Of a stretch of 64,000 bases of DNA, positions 49,591 through 61,720 are shown piece by piece; within the stretch, counting starts at the first letter, position 1; every line of letters starts with the position of its first letter. Under the pieces are notes generated by a model. The model was not told where the DNA came from, did not search any database, and saw nothing but the letters and a program-made list of their open reading frames with translations. Position numbers and translations under genes: made by a program. The DNA is taken from NCBI GenBank assembly GCA_946800325.1, contig OX326959.1:11290862-11354861 (forward strand), in the 5' to 3' direction. The DNA is from Luzula sylvatica. Its lineage: Eukaryota > Streptophyta > Magnoliopsida > Poales > Juncaceae.

Positions 49591-50853
49591 CGGCTGAATA
49601 GTGGAGCGAGACGGAGGGCACCGAGAGGTGGGGGATGAGAGGGTATGACGTGGGAACAACTTCTGTTTTTCTCAACAAACTCCGCAATTGAAGACTAACA
49701 TAAGCAAAATACATTTTTTTCAAAAAATTCACAAAATGAAAAAAATACAATCTAACATTTTAAAAAAAATCAATTATTTTATATTTCTAAAAATTCCAAA
49801 ACTGATGTCTAAAACGAGCAAAAATATTTAATTTTCATGTTTTTTTTTTCTCTCAAAGAATACTGCAATTGAATCCCGAAATCGCCCCGAAACTCACGAC
49901 CCGAATGATCCGTAACTCATAAACCGAACGATCTTAAAATCCTGATCAAATATTTATTTATATATGTTAAATAATTTTATAAAAAATAAAAAAAATCAAT
50001 ATATTAGTGCTAAAATATTTCGGAATCCGAGTAACTCGAAAATCAAGCATCACATAATCCAGTTGAGAGTTGACCCAAAATTCAGATGATTCGAAACCCG
50101 CATATATAAAATAAATTCTGAATGACTCGAAAATCGAAATAATCAGGATATGAATGGCCCGAAAATCGAAACGACCAGGAGCTGATTGAACCGAAAATCG
50201 AAATGACTCGGAACTGAATGATCCGAAAATCAAAACGATCCGGAACCGAGTGACCCGAAAACCGAAACAATCCGGAATCGAATGACCTGAAAACTAAAAC
50301 AATCCGAAATTGAGTGATCCGAAAATAAATGATCCGAACCCGAATGACCCGCAAAACGAATGACCTGCGACCCGAACGACCCAATGACCAGAATGCCCCG
50401 CAAACCGAAACGACTCGAACCCGAAATGATACGATCCGAACCCGATCCGTTCGATTTCCACCTCTACTAAGTACTAATTTTCGTTTTGTTTTAAAAATTT
50501 AAAAATTAATGTCTAAAACGTGCAAAATACTTAATTTTCATTTTGCTTTAAAAAAACTACGTATCTGAAGACTGACACAATTAAATTTTGAAAAAATATA
50601 AAAAAGAAAACCTAACACCTTAAATTTTTTTTTTCTAAATTTTTTTCAAAATAAATGCATAAAATGAGAAAAATACAAAATTTTCACGTTTTTCTCAACA
50701 AATTTCATAATTAAAGACATAACAATATATATTTTTTCTATAATATCATAAAAATACAAAGAAAATATTATAATTTGAAAACAAATATATAAAAATAAGA
50801 ATGGTACGTCTTCCTCACGGTAGCGCTCTCTCTCGGATTCACACATTAAACAT
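49591..50853. repeat. AT-rich repeats and ACCCGAA-rich element, copy 4
   Basis: 49660-49865 and 50480-50800 belong to the AT-rich dispersed family. 49869-50466 is the ACCCGAA-rich element, closest to copies 1 and 2. No gene. Confidence 0.7.
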
Positions 50854-51062
50854 GACCTATCACGGTAGGGAATCTCTTCTCTGATCTACACATTAATAAT
50901 AATGACCCATAGTAGTCCCCTCTGATCTCCACATTAATCATGACCCATAAGTCATTGTTTTTTTTTTTCCACGTGAAGTCAGTCCATAGTTTTATGACAA
51001 TTTCACACATAAAAACGATTTAGGCTAATTTTGCTTCCATTTTAGCATTGTTCAATGCAGGG
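50854..51062. repeat. Left copy of a direct repeat bounding a 9-kb insert
   Basis: From gacctatcacggtagggaat to caatgcaggg, this matches 60259-60431 and the unit 1 segment 14430-14612. Here it breaks off into inverted GH116 sequence, while the right copy continues as unit 1 does (ccaggtcatg). Confidence 0.75.
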
Positions 51063-51114
51063 CTTTCCTCAGATTAAAAATAGTACTGTAAATTCGGGGT
51101 CATTCGGGGTCATT

Positions 51115-52305
51115 TTAGCCTACAAAAAAAAAAGAGAGTTAGGAACAACAATTTTGGTGAAAATTTGGGGTCAAATTCAAATATTGTAAGAATTAAAAAT
51201 AAATAAAGCTTACTGAAAATTGATTTGCTAAAATCCGGCTTTCCTCAGATTCTTGTGGAAATAATTGGAAATTTTGAAAATAGCCCTTGTAACTTCTCCC
51301 TATACTTCCAGCACTGTAAATTAGTAATTACTTAATTATTAGCAAGTTATAATGTTATATAGTCCACGTGCAATTTTTTCATATAGGCCCTTAATTTGGG
51401 CATAAATGTTTACCCGACACCACCAAGTGGGACCCCAACGCAAGGCTTGTCAAGAAATTTCTGGAAGGAGTTCCAAAACGAAGCCTAAAAAGTTAAAAAT
51501 TAATTAGATTATATATGGAAATTGAAATTGTAAAAAAAGGAAGGGTGGAATTGATCAAGGTTTTACGAAATTCTTACTCGGCCTTGTGAGGTTTCGTGGA
51601 TGTGTGAACGCACCAATCGAATAAGCATTGGTCCCTGATAAGAAATTTTTGAAATTATAAGAAACCAAATTAAATTAATATTAATGGATTTTTTTTTGAA
51701 AAAAAGTACTTACGAATTCTAATTTTTCGCTCATAGTTAGAGAAGAAGCTCCGAAAGTTTTGAGATTTTTATCATCGTTATCTGATTTTTCAGATCAAAT
51801 TTACTTCAAATATTTCAAAATTCAAAAAATAAAAAATAATTTTTTTTTATCAAATTATGAAATTATTTTTAAAATAAAAAAGGGTACCTCTTTCTCGATT
51901 CCATTTGGGGCTGTCATGATTCAAAAGTGACAAGAAAATTTGTAACCTCAAACCCACAAATTGACTATAAGAAAATTTAATAAAACCTTGAGAATACCGA
52001 ATTATATTAAGAAAAAAATTTCATCCCATTTAATATATCCTCGACTTATTGATGTGTTAGCGATAAATAATAAACGCATTAAATTTTAAATCGCCCTAAA
52101 TTTTAAATAATATGAGACGGTAAACACGTTAAATACAAACATTATTATGTGGTAAACACACCACATGCGGAACATTATTATGTGTTAAACTAAACAATGA
52201 GGTAATAAACACATTAAATATAGAATTTTATTATGTGGTAAATAAATTAAATGATAAATCAAATTATGTGGTATTATTTAGATGATAATCATGATTAATT
52301 AAATA
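51115..52305 (-). pseudogene. Inverted partial GH116 copy: 5' flank and exons 1-5
   Basis: The minus strand matches 36603-38430 without the hAT. Exon 1 is 51888-51917, exon 3 is 51578-51634 (57 bases, undamaged), exon 4 is 51414-51484 and exon 5 is 51214-51313, all with splice sites. Exon 2 (near 51715-51800) has lost about 28 bases and its acceptor AG has changed. Homology stops at the exon 6 border near 51115, so 16 exons are missing. It cannot make an enzyme. If transcribed, it would be complementary to the 5' part of the main gene's transcript. Confidence 0.93.
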
Positions 52306-52704
52306 TTTTTCTAATACTATTTTTAAATCTATTGCACCATTCTCATTTTTTTGTGATTATCACATTCATTTTAATTTTTTGTAAATTTTTTGATTTGGTC
52401 TCTATTTTTTATTTTTCAGATTCATTCAAATTTTGATTTGTATTGTTGACATTATTCATTTTACCATAAAATAACTTTGCGTATTTTTTCGTTATGCATT
52501 TACATATTTTTGCATTCTCTATTTTTTCTAAAATTTAGTAAATAAAATATTTATATCTCTAACCTAACGGCAAACAAATCGAATTGACGGTAAAGTGTAA
52601 ACCATAAATCCGACGTGGTAAATGGAAATTCGAATTACAGGGATGCCTTGTGAACTTCATAAAATAGTAGGCCTACTCCAAAACTATATATCAAATTGAA
52701 TAAA
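52306..52704. other. Unique AT-rich spacer, no gene
   Basis: Sequence between the inverted GH116 copy and the Helitron end. I see no frame, repeat or RNA gene. Confidence 0.5.
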
Positions 52705-53269
52705 CTAGCTTTGACCCGCGCGCATTCGCGCGGGAGTTCCCCGAGGATTATCGAGTTTGAGACTAATTTTTTTTATATTAATTTTTAATTTTTTTTTGTA
52801 TTTTTGGGTATTTTATTTCTTATTTTTAATGTTGCAAATCAGTATAATTTCTTGAATGTAAATAAAAATATCATATATGCTGGTTGCGCAGATAACATCA
52901 ACAAATTATGAATATATATCGAATGTAACGTATAGAAATAAAATAAACAAATTATAAGTATTTCATAACAAAGAAACAAACAACAATATATGAATTTTAA
53001 TAATAAAAGAAACAAAAAAAATTACAACAATATAAAGTTATAATTAATTAAATAATTAAAATTTACACAATTAAATATATCCAAACTTTTCATTTAATAA
53101 TAAAATATGCAAGTATTATATGTTTTGCCTCAGTAAATCATGATATGTATAAATTTTACAATAAGTACTATTTGAATCATTCAAGAGCCGGCTTTCTTGA
53201 ACAATTCAAATAATCCTTGTTGCAGAATGTGTTTATTTATTATACATCATCGGCAAAATCGAGACGGCA

Positions 53270-53277
53270 ATGATGAC

Positions 53278-53308
<31 letters not shown>

Positions 53309-53310
53309 GT

Positions 53311-53348
<38 letters not shown>

Positions 53349-53363
53349 ATGATATGACGGTGG

Positions 53364-53395
<32 letters not shown>

Positions 53396-53404
53396 GTGAT
53401 CATT
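53270..53404. repeat. (GAT)n microsatellite
   Basis: About 130 bases of nearly perfect GAT units with a few GGT and ATAT interruptions, near the 3' end of the Helitron candidate. The poly-His/poly-Ser minus-strand frame here is an artefact of the repeat. Confidence 0.95.
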
Positions 53405-54370
53405 TTTGTATTTGTAGTTACTTAGTATTGGTATTTGTGCTTTTGCTTTTGTTTTGCATTTGGTATTTGTTTTGTAGTATTCATGAGTCGTAATTCGCAA
53501 ACATATTCTTATTCAAATTCATCTCGGTATTTTGCATTTGTAGATGTATTCGTGTTTCATAATTTGTATTCAAGAATTCTTGTTGTTCCTGCTATTGTGT
53601 TGTTTTATTTTCTTAATTTGCCCGGAGTTGTCAAATATGTATGGTTATTTCGTCATCAATTACGTACATGATTAAATTCAGAGTTGCTAAATTTGTATAG
53701 TTATTTCGCGACAAAATATCTAAATGAACATTATGACTCGAGGGTAAACTTATATGCATTTTAATTTTCATGAACAACGAATGATTCGATAACTTTCAAT
53801 AAAAACAAACAGAGCCATGCACTATAACGTATAGGTTCGTTTATTCAAGAAAATTTTCCATACTTGTATTCATGTTTTGCACATCGTATTTCCATTATGC
53901 AATGACTTATTTTTTACTTAATCTGCGAATCATTATTACACGTACTCGTGATTGAATCTTGTATTCGTGTTTTTATTCTTATCCTAGTTTTTTATTCATA
54001 TTCTTATGTTGTTTTTAGTTCATTGGCTCGCATTGGTATTTGTTTTTTTTTATATTAGTATTTGGTGTTTCGTTTTTCGTAATTTGTATTTCGTATTTGC
54101 AATTTGTTTGTCTTAATAGTCTTCTTTGTTGTTTCTCATGTTCATTCAGAAATTATCAACAAAATAATTATTTCAAAGTTTTGAAAAATTTGTGCCTTAC
54201 AATTCATGTTGAATTACATGTCTCTAAAGTACATATTGATTATGTTTTGCAAATTTCATGTGAGGATCTTCGATATTTCAAACTTAACGTATTTGTCAAT
54301 ATGTTTGTCTTAGAGGTTGGTCTTTAAGTACACACAGAAAACAAAAAATACTTATGTCAACCAGAAAGTT

Positions 54371-55290
54371 AATCATTGTTTTTTGGCAAGAAAGAAAACA
54401 ATAATGTTTTTGCATTTTATTGGGTTCATGTATTTTTTTTTCGTGCATTGAATCATTTGACTCCAGGTGTTTTTTTAATTTCTGAAAATTCAATGAATAT
54501 CTAATAAACAATTCATTAAATATTACAAAAGATCAAGAGAAATAACTTTTTTTTGTATGTTTTTTCATGTATTGAATTACTCTGTTTTTTCACCTCTTAA
54601 TTTCTTTTTCTTTTCCGGCGTTGACTATTCAATACAAATTTTCAAAGAATCTTGTCACTGAACCATTAATGATAGAATTGCATTTTTGTTATTTCGCTTG
54701 TATCTGTCCATGATTTGTCTCGAGTTATTTGTATAAAATTTGTTATTTGGCTTGAAGTTGATCATTGTTCTTTGGCAAGAAAGGAAACAATACTGTTTTT
54801 GCATTTTTTTGGGTTCATGTATGTTTTTTTTTCGCGCATTGAATCATTTGAGTCGAGTTTTTTTTTTTTTTTTAAATTCAATGAATATCTAATAAACAAT
54901 TCATTAAATATTACAAAAGATCAAGAGAAATAACTTTTTTTTGTATGTTTTTTCGTGTATTGAATTATTTTGTTTTTTCACCTCTTAATTTTTTTTCCTT
55001 TTCTTCAACGCAGCATTGACTATTCAGTACGAATTTTCAAAGAATCTCGTCATTGAACCATTAATGATAGAATTGCATTTTTGTTATTTCGCTTGTATAT
55101 GTCCATGATTTTTCTCGAGTTATTTGTATAAAATTTGTTATTTGGCTTGAATTATTTTGTTTTTTCACCTCTTAATTTTTTTTTCTTTTCTTCAACGGAG
55201 CGTTGATTATTCAATACAAATTTTCAAAGAATCACGTCACTGAACCATTAATGATAGAATTGCATTTTTTCGTGCACTTTTCTTCAACGG
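54371..55290. repeat. Tandem repeat, period about 389 bp
   Basis: The segment starting atcattgttttttggcaag at 54372 is repeated from 54761. A third, truncated unit from about 55145 repeats ttgaattattttgttttttc through aattgcatttt. No coding frame is conserved between units. Confidence 0.8.
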
Positions 55291-55819
55291 AGCATTGATT
55301 ATTCGTAGTATTTCATTTGTGACTTATTATGGTGATCATATTCATATTCATTGTAATATTAATTTTTTTGTTTTGTAATTTTTTACACATTTTAGTCATC
55401 GATGTTTATTTTTATTTTTGTATTTGGCTCTTTTGTTTCATGATTACATGGCAACACAACAATTAAATAAGAACGATTGTTACATGTCTTGATTATTACA
55501 AAATTGATATCAGTACGAAAAATATTCAGTCAATTTGTTCTTTTACTATGAAACTGGAGATAACAGCTTGTATCGTCGTGAGAGAATAAATAAATCTTTG
55601 CAGAATTGTTTATTTCTTATACATTTTTCTTATACAAAATTGTCTTTTTGGCAGGATTTTACTATGAAACTGGAGTCATCTGGATTGTTTTTCATGCGGA
55701 TTGGTTTTTCATGCGAATTGTTTTTCATGTGACTATTTTTTCATGCGAATTATTTTTTTCCGCTCAAGTTTCTTTTTGCAAGTATATACATTCATTATTA
55801 CAATTATCACGACAATCAT

Positions 55820-55946
55820 GATTGATGATATGATGATGATAACATGATTATGATAATATGATTACGATATGATGATATGATGATGTGATGATTATGATAT
55901 GATGCTATGATGATAATGTGATGATTATGATATGATGATGCATAAA
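55820..55946. repeat. Degenerate ATGATGATATGATT microsatellite
   Basis: GATGATATGATTATGATAT-type units, a decayed relative of the tract at 53270. Confidence 0.85.
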
Positions 55947-56129
55947 TAAAAAATTAAATAAAAAAACAATTAACTTTGTAGAAATAACCGAAACAAATAA
56001 ATTAAAAAATGACAAATATATTCATAAATGAATTCAATAATAACTAAATTAAGGTTAATTGAGATGAGAGAAAACCTGTAGTAACATCGAATCGAATCTC
56101 CTTGGAAATCTAACAATACCAAATATAAG

Positions 56130-56790
56130 TGAGTAATTATAAGATACTAAAATAAATTACAATGAAAAAAGAAATTACCAAAATACCCCTTGTCTAAAGC
56201 TGGAAAAATCCGTGGTGCGAAACGTAACACATCCATTGATTTTGTCAGAATATAATCCCCAAAAACCTGAAATAAATTACAATGAAAAAAGAAATTACCA
56301 AATATAAGTGAGTAATTATAAAATACTAAAATAAATAACAATGAAAAAAGAAATTACCAAAATACCCCTCGACTAAAGCTGGAGAAATCCGTGCTGCGAA
56401 ACGTAACACATCCATCGATTTTGTCAGAATATAATCCCCAAAAACCTGAAATAAATTACAATGAAAAAAGAAATTAGCAAATATAAGTGAGTAATTATAA
56501 AATACTAAAATAAATTACAATAAAAAAAGAAATTACCAAAATACCCCTCGACTAAAGCTGGAGAAATCCGTGCTGCGAAACATAACACATGCATCGATTT
56601 CGTCATAATATAATCCCCAAAAAGCTGAAATAAATTACAATGAAAAAAGAAATTACCAAATATAAGTGAGTAATTATAAAATACTAAAATAAATTACAAT
56701 GAAAAAAGAAATTACCAAAATACCCCTCGACTAAAGCTGGAGAAATTCGTGCTGGGAAACGTAACACATCCATCGATTCGGCATGATAAG
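56130..56790 (-). repeat. Tandem 179-bp repeat, each unit with an 88-bp exon-like segment
   Basis: The phrase ccaaaataccccty recurs at 56178, 56357, 56536 and 56715, an exact 179-bp spacing. On the minus strand each of three units has a polypyrimidine-rich acceptor (tttatttcag), an 88-bp segment (56179-56266, 56358-56445, 56537-56624; reading VFGDYILTKSMDVLRF or variants) and a donor (gtaatttc). The fourth unit is part of a longer exon at 56716-56839 with acceptor tttcag, reading WKVHVWTVALRAP then ESMDVLRFPARISPALVE. I do not recognise the protein. Confidence 0.82.
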
Positions 56791-57088
56791 CATTGGATCT
56801 AGGCGCCCGTAGCGCTACTGTCCAGACATGCACTTTCCACTGAAATGAAATATTACATTTTAGTCCCTGTATTTCTGAAAATTAAGTTTTGACCCCAATG
56901 ATACACAGAGGGACTAAAATGTAAAATTACCGCAAGGATTTCTTAATCTATGCCATTTGGTTATTGACTGGTATGGGACAGGGGTAAATGGTACCACTCG
57001 AATTATTTTTGAATAAAGAATAAAATTATAATTTAGTTTATTTACTATGGAAAGAAAAATAAAACGAAATGATTTAAATTAAATTACC

Positions 57089-57420
57089 TCCACACTTGAC
57101 AGAAGTTCGCTGTTCGGGTGGATCTTCGAAATTCCCTACAAAATATTCATTAATTAAAATTGAAAATTATAAAAAATATTAAGAAGTTAGGGTTTTACCT
57201 GGTTGGCCCAGTCAGGTTTCTCGATTACATCTGGGTCATGATTACTTATGGAAAAAAGATTACTTATGGAAAAAAAAATTATTCGAAATATACATAAGTA
57301 ATAATTACTTATGGAAAAAAGATTTATTCGAAATCCTTACTATCTGGTCCACCGAGTTGAGTAATGGCATCGACAAAATGATCATCAGGATCCGAGCCTT
57401 TGTTTTCTGCTGCCACCTTG
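57089..57420 (-). pseudogene. Exon-like fragments of an unrecognised gene in the Helitron
   Basis: Minus-strand segments with splice-like borders read SDPDDHFVDAITQLGGPDS (about 57345-57400), SHDPDVIEKPDWANQ (about 57201-57245) and NFEDPPEQRTSVKCG (57089-57136; acceptor ttttgtag, donor gtaatt). They lead into the exon at 56716-56839. Together they look like consecutive exons of a captured host gene, but I cannot name it. Confidence 0.5.
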
Positions 57421-58154
57421 ATCGATTGGATTATTTACGTTCGACCCCCCCAAAACTCCCATATTTCTGAGCTGGTCCCTGCCTTGACCACTTTGAAAAA
57501 TGTAAGGCGTTGTATCTAACCAAACGAAAATTGTGTAATATAGTATTTTACTTATCGCAAAAAAAATTGAGCAATTTTTCCTATCTTACTTATAAGATTT
57601 GTGATGTGACCAAAAGTTGAGTTCACTGCAATTAACCTCTATTTTTTGTGATATAACATTTCCTTTTTGCAAAGAATCCCCCGAAATCGACAGAATTGAA
57701 ACCCTAAAAAATGAAATAATTAGAATTGATCCAAAAATGTAATTAATAATCAATTAACCTTCCAAAAAAATGTTATTTCTGCCTGAATAAAAGGCAACAC
57801 ATTTGAAATTTTTGTGAAATCAATTAGAGAGATCAAAAGGGGGTAATTTGCAAAAAAAAAAAAAAAAAAACAAAAACAAAAACAAAAACTGGTATTCAAG
57901 TGGTAATTGAAAACTTCCCTCAACGGTTAACACAATTAAAAAATCTTGTAATTAATCTATTCTGTCAAGTAATTTATTTATTTATTTTGCAAAAAAGCCA
58001 CTGAATCCATGGCAATTTGCAATGAAATATCGAGCAGCGCTCAAATTGAAATCAATCAAATAGGCTCGAAATAGAACTCAAAATCATTCAATCACCAAAA
58101 ATCTTAGAAAAATTACACAAAATACTTAAAAAAATGGAAATTACCACGAATAGA

Positions 58155-58806
58155 TATGTCCACCACCATGGGTTCAGATCTCCTCGATGGCGCGTGGTTG
58201 TTTAACCGGCAGCCATCTGTGCATCGCTTTGTGTCTTCCGAGCATCTTACGGGGAAAAATACATCAAAGGGCATCTTCCGAGCATCTGTGTATTGCTTTT
58301 TCTGCCGCGGAGTGCTTTCACTGAAAATAGATATAAGAGTGAACTAAAAACACAAATTTTTTAAACCCCAAATAATTACTAAAAAAGAATAATAATACAC
58401 AAATTAGTCGAATAATTTTAGTTATGAAAAGAAATAAAGCAAGAAAAGTTCGAAATGAAAAAAGGAGATAAAGAAAGAAAGAAAAAAGTACCTCGGCACA
58501 TTGCAACGAAAAGGCCTCGATGAATAGTCAGTGGTTTGATCCTAAAATCTGAAATTACATAGTCCGTACCGATCAATGAAACCTGAAACGTACAATCCGC
58601 GTCATTTGCTATTTTCCCTTTTCGTGAATTTCCTTTTCCTTTCGAAGCTTAATCGCACACAACAAATACACATCTGAACTGCAATTCCAATTCTGGAAAA
58701 AAAAAAGACAAAAAAAATTCAGAATCTTCGTCGCATTGTTGGTACTGAAGATTCGCCGCTTTTTCTCTGCATGCACCACAGGTAATTTTACTCCATCTAA
58801 AATCAA
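58155..58806 (-). pseudogene. Further exon-like fragments in the Helitron
   Basis: Minus strand: about 58806-58720 reads VKLPVVHAEKKRRIFSTNN; about 58590-58495 reads TFQVSLIGTDYVISDFRI and then IHRGLFVAMC before a donor gtactt; about 58318-58155 reads STPRQKKQYTDARK and SEPMVVDISIRG before gtaatt. Each is bordered by plausible AG/GT. No domain is recognised and the joins are uncertain. Confidence 0.4.
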
Positions 58807-59279
58807 AATTCAGAATTGAAGAGTTATTTTAGAAGCACGAATTCCCGTTTTTAAATTTTTCTTAAAACCCAAACAAATCAATCCCAAATCCAAACAAAGC
58901 AACACAAATTGGTACATATAAAGTACTTTACAAAATTAATGAAGGAAAATCAACCTTTTCGGCGATTCAAGGATATGAGTTGGGAGTTTCCATGGCAGTA
59001 GACCGAATGCGATTGAAGTTGCTCTTCGATTTAGGCGATTCGTCCCAAATTCATCCCAAATTCACGGCAGCGGACAGAAATATAAAAAACTGTAAATCAA
59101 TCAACGAAAATCAACACTTAAACTTCTGTATCGGTGCAAATTGATCCAAAACGAAAGCAAAAAACTCTAAAAAAAACAATAAACTGACCTTGTCAGATTT
59201 TACTTTTGTCATGGCTTTCACCTGACGGGTTGCCACGGTATCTTGTTTCCGTAATAGGTAAGGTTTAGCTTCTTTTATT

Positions 59280-59660
59280 GCCAACGCAAATGAGAAGCAA
59301 GAAGGTGCACTACATCATCGCCGCAGCAGCCGGCGTAGTCCTGGTTCATGGCGGCGACGATTTCGCTCTCATATTCGCCCAAAATCGCCGGCTAGGGTTT
59401 CGCGAGTTCGTCGCGCAGCTAGAGTTCTGCGAGTTCTTCGTCAAGCAGCTAGGACTCCACAATTTCTTCGTCGCCCACGCTGGGTTGGGGCCGTTCTTTG
59501 TTTCCCGCAAGAGCTCGCGAAAAAAACTGATCCTTTTCGCTTGATCGCTTCTCAGTGTTAGGGTTAGGGTTAGGGTTTTGGGTGATCGGTGGAGAATGAG
59601 GAGAATGAGGAGAGAGGGAAAGAAGGGAACTATATGTGTTATTTAACACAGCCCAAGCCC
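59280..59660 (-). promoter_or_regulatory. Leader-like block with telomere-type repeats
   Basis: On the minus strand this block is CT-rich (59590-59640), then carries ACCCTAACCCTAACCCTAAC (59557-59579), then moderately GC-rich sequence with many short frames. Telo-box (AAACCCTA) repeats in 5' leaders are typical of plant housekeeping genes, so this may be the captured promoter/leader of the exons to its left. It is not a telomere. Confidence 0.45.
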
Positions 59661-59738
59661 AATTTCAACATAGAAGTGACGTGGAGCTCTGTAAAGAGAG
59701 GAATTTATTCAGAAATATATATAATTATATAATGAGGA

Positions 59739-60258
59739 TATTTCAACTTTAGGTTTTTTTTTTTTTTTCAGGCCAAAAATTCATTAAATTTTACAAACTG
59801 TGAAGGAAGTAATAATGCCTTTTAGGCACCTACATGCTTTTCTATTTTTTTTGAAGTATACTTTTCAAGAGTTCTGAAAATTTACATACAAGCCCAAAAA
59901 GTCTTTGCATGGACCAAGACTCTATATTATATAGCCCATTATACATCTTTAATTACATACAAAAAATGCCTAAGGGCATTTTTGCAAAAAAAAAAAAAAA
60001 AAAAAATTACATACAAAATAACAAATATCCAAATAATTTGAAAATTATGTGATTTTTTTAATTTGTATTTACGAAGAATTGATGCTATTTTTAATTTGTA
60101 TCCAAATAATTTCCTTTGCGTATTTTCAATGTGCATTTGGTTTCTGGTATGAAATTGGATGAATGTCGGTGCTACAGTATTCAACTGAACAGAAGTATTG
60201 AAGTATTTGGAAATTGAGACCAAGTGATGGAAATCCACAAAAGAAAGAAAGAAGGGGC
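59739..60258. other. AT-rich spacer, no gene
   Basis: Contains T and A tracts at 59755-59770 and 59986-60006 and a direct repeat of attacatacaaaa. The 118-codon minus-strand frame at 59939-60295 is low in complexity and unsupported. Confidence 0.5.
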
Positions 60259-60625
60259 TTGACCTATCACGGTGGGGAATCTCTTCTCTGATCACATATT
60301 AATCATGACCCATAACTCATTGTTTTTTTTTTTCCACGCGCTTGACTTACAATTCATGAAGTCAGTCCATTTCACACATAAAAACGATTTAGGCTAATTT
60401 TGCTTCCGTTTTGGCATTGTTCAATGCAGGGCCAGGTCATGTTTTTAAATTGCTCGGTTAAGTTTGTCTACAGGCTTTCATTGTGACTTTTTTTGTTTTC
60501 TTTATCATTTATTTTGTGGATTGTGGATTACACAAAAAAATCTTTAATATGTGAAATTATACAAAACTTTTCTTCCCATTTTTTTGTGCGTTATGCAAAG
60601 AAGATTGTATGAGCTATCTATGCAC
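60259..60625. repeat. Right copy of the direct repeat and RLP-C upstream sequence
   Basis: 60259-60431 repeats 50854-51062. 60431-60625 continues colinearly with 14612-14816 of the RLP-B upstream region. No gene. Confidence 0.7.
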
Positions 60626-61071
60626 TAGAACGGGTAAAGATGATCCGAATAATCTGAAACTCGACCCGATCTGACTGAGCATAATTTTAAAAAATCAAAC
60701 AACCCGACTCAGACCGATCCGGAACTAAATAATCCGAACCCTAGATTAGATGTTTTATATGGTACTCGAACTTGACCCGATCCAAAACCGAGTAATCCGA
60801 GACCCGAATATAACCCGAATTTAGTGGTTGCTTCAAAGTTTATAATTTGAAATTTTAGTTATTATTTTTGTCCGAAATTGAAATCAATTCAAACCCGACA
60901 TAATCCGAATCCGAAAAATCTGAACCGAACACTTAGTTTAACACGAAAAGAACCCGATCAAAATAAAATCCGAACACAACCCGACCCGATCCGAGTCAAG
61001 TTCACTCGAAAATATTCCGAGCATAAAAATGATCCGAAACCCGAAAATACCCGCCCGATTTGCCCACTCTA
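60626..61071. mobile_element. hAT MITE with ACCCGA motifs, RLP-C upstream copy
   Basis: Orthologue of 14817-15262, with identical ends and the same 8-bp duplication ctatgcac at 60618-60625 and 61072-61079. Its length is the same, 446 bp. Confidence 0.9.
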
Positions 61072-61079
61072 CTATGCAC

Positions 61080-61720
61080 ATTGGAATGAAATTGAAATAA
61101 TTGTACATACAGCAAACATATAACATGATATGACTACTATAAACTTCATATTCATATCATAAATTCAAACCCACAAGCATTATAATCGAACTGATTTCAT
61201 ATTGAGTAGAGACATTAAGATATGAGAAAAGAAATCCTTGGACATTACAAAATAGTGAAATCTGCCTGAACTGCCTGAATTTGTGAATTAACAATATACG
61301 AGTTAGATATGGTTAAGCATTCCTTGATTTTGGTACATAAGAATGTGGGAGTGAGATCTCTAATCCATGCATGTATAGTGGTCAAATTGAAATGCAAAAA
61401 GTGCCGTACATCATTTCTTAGTTGATTGATAAACACGAACCAATCAAAATATGTTGGTTTGAGTGTGAGATACAAAAAAATATATGTTACAAGAAATTGT
61501 GGATTCAAGTTTCATTGTCATTAATGAATGTAGGATCACCGATTTTTCTCCATTTACTCGTTTTAATTAAATTATGAATCTTTCCCCAATCAATACACGC
61601 AAGGATAGAAGGGTATTTTGGTAAGGTAGATTTATATTTACTATTTTAAGTAGTACTTATACAATTAATTATGATTTACTTAACATTGAGTTAACTGCAA
61701 GCTAACAATTTAGATAAATT
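61080..61720. other. RLP-C upstream non-coding sequence with SINE fragment
   Basis: Colinear with 15271-15916. 61450-61565 is the eroded SINE also seen at 15640-15775. No gene. Confidence 0.6.

Larger units (their letters stand above)
52705..59738 (-). mobile_element. Candidate non-autonomous Helitron (about 7.0 kb) with exon-like cargo
   Basis: Read on the minus strand, the right-hand boundary begins TCCTCATTATATAATTATAT after an A (59739-59738). The left-hand boundary ends with a perfect 8-bp-stem hairpin (cccgcgcg/cgcgcggg, 52715-52734), six bases, then CTAG (52705-52708) followed by T. A 5' TC, a hairpin about 10 bases before a CTRR 3' end and insertion between A and T are the structural hallmarks of Helitrons. 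No Rep/helicase frame is present. The interior carries several minus-strand exon-like segments with GT..AG borders, a leader-like block with telomere-type repeats, two GAT-rich microsatellites and two tandem repeats. The 3' end is well supported; the 5' end is a best guess. Confidence 0.72.

Noticed and set aside
53240..53500. Minus-strand ORF with long His and Ser runs
   Set aside because: Direct translation of the (GAT)n microsatellite.
59557..59579. Interstitial telomere
   Set aside because: Only about three TTAGGG-type units in a leader-like block; plant telomeres are TTTAGGG and long. Better read as telo-box motifs.
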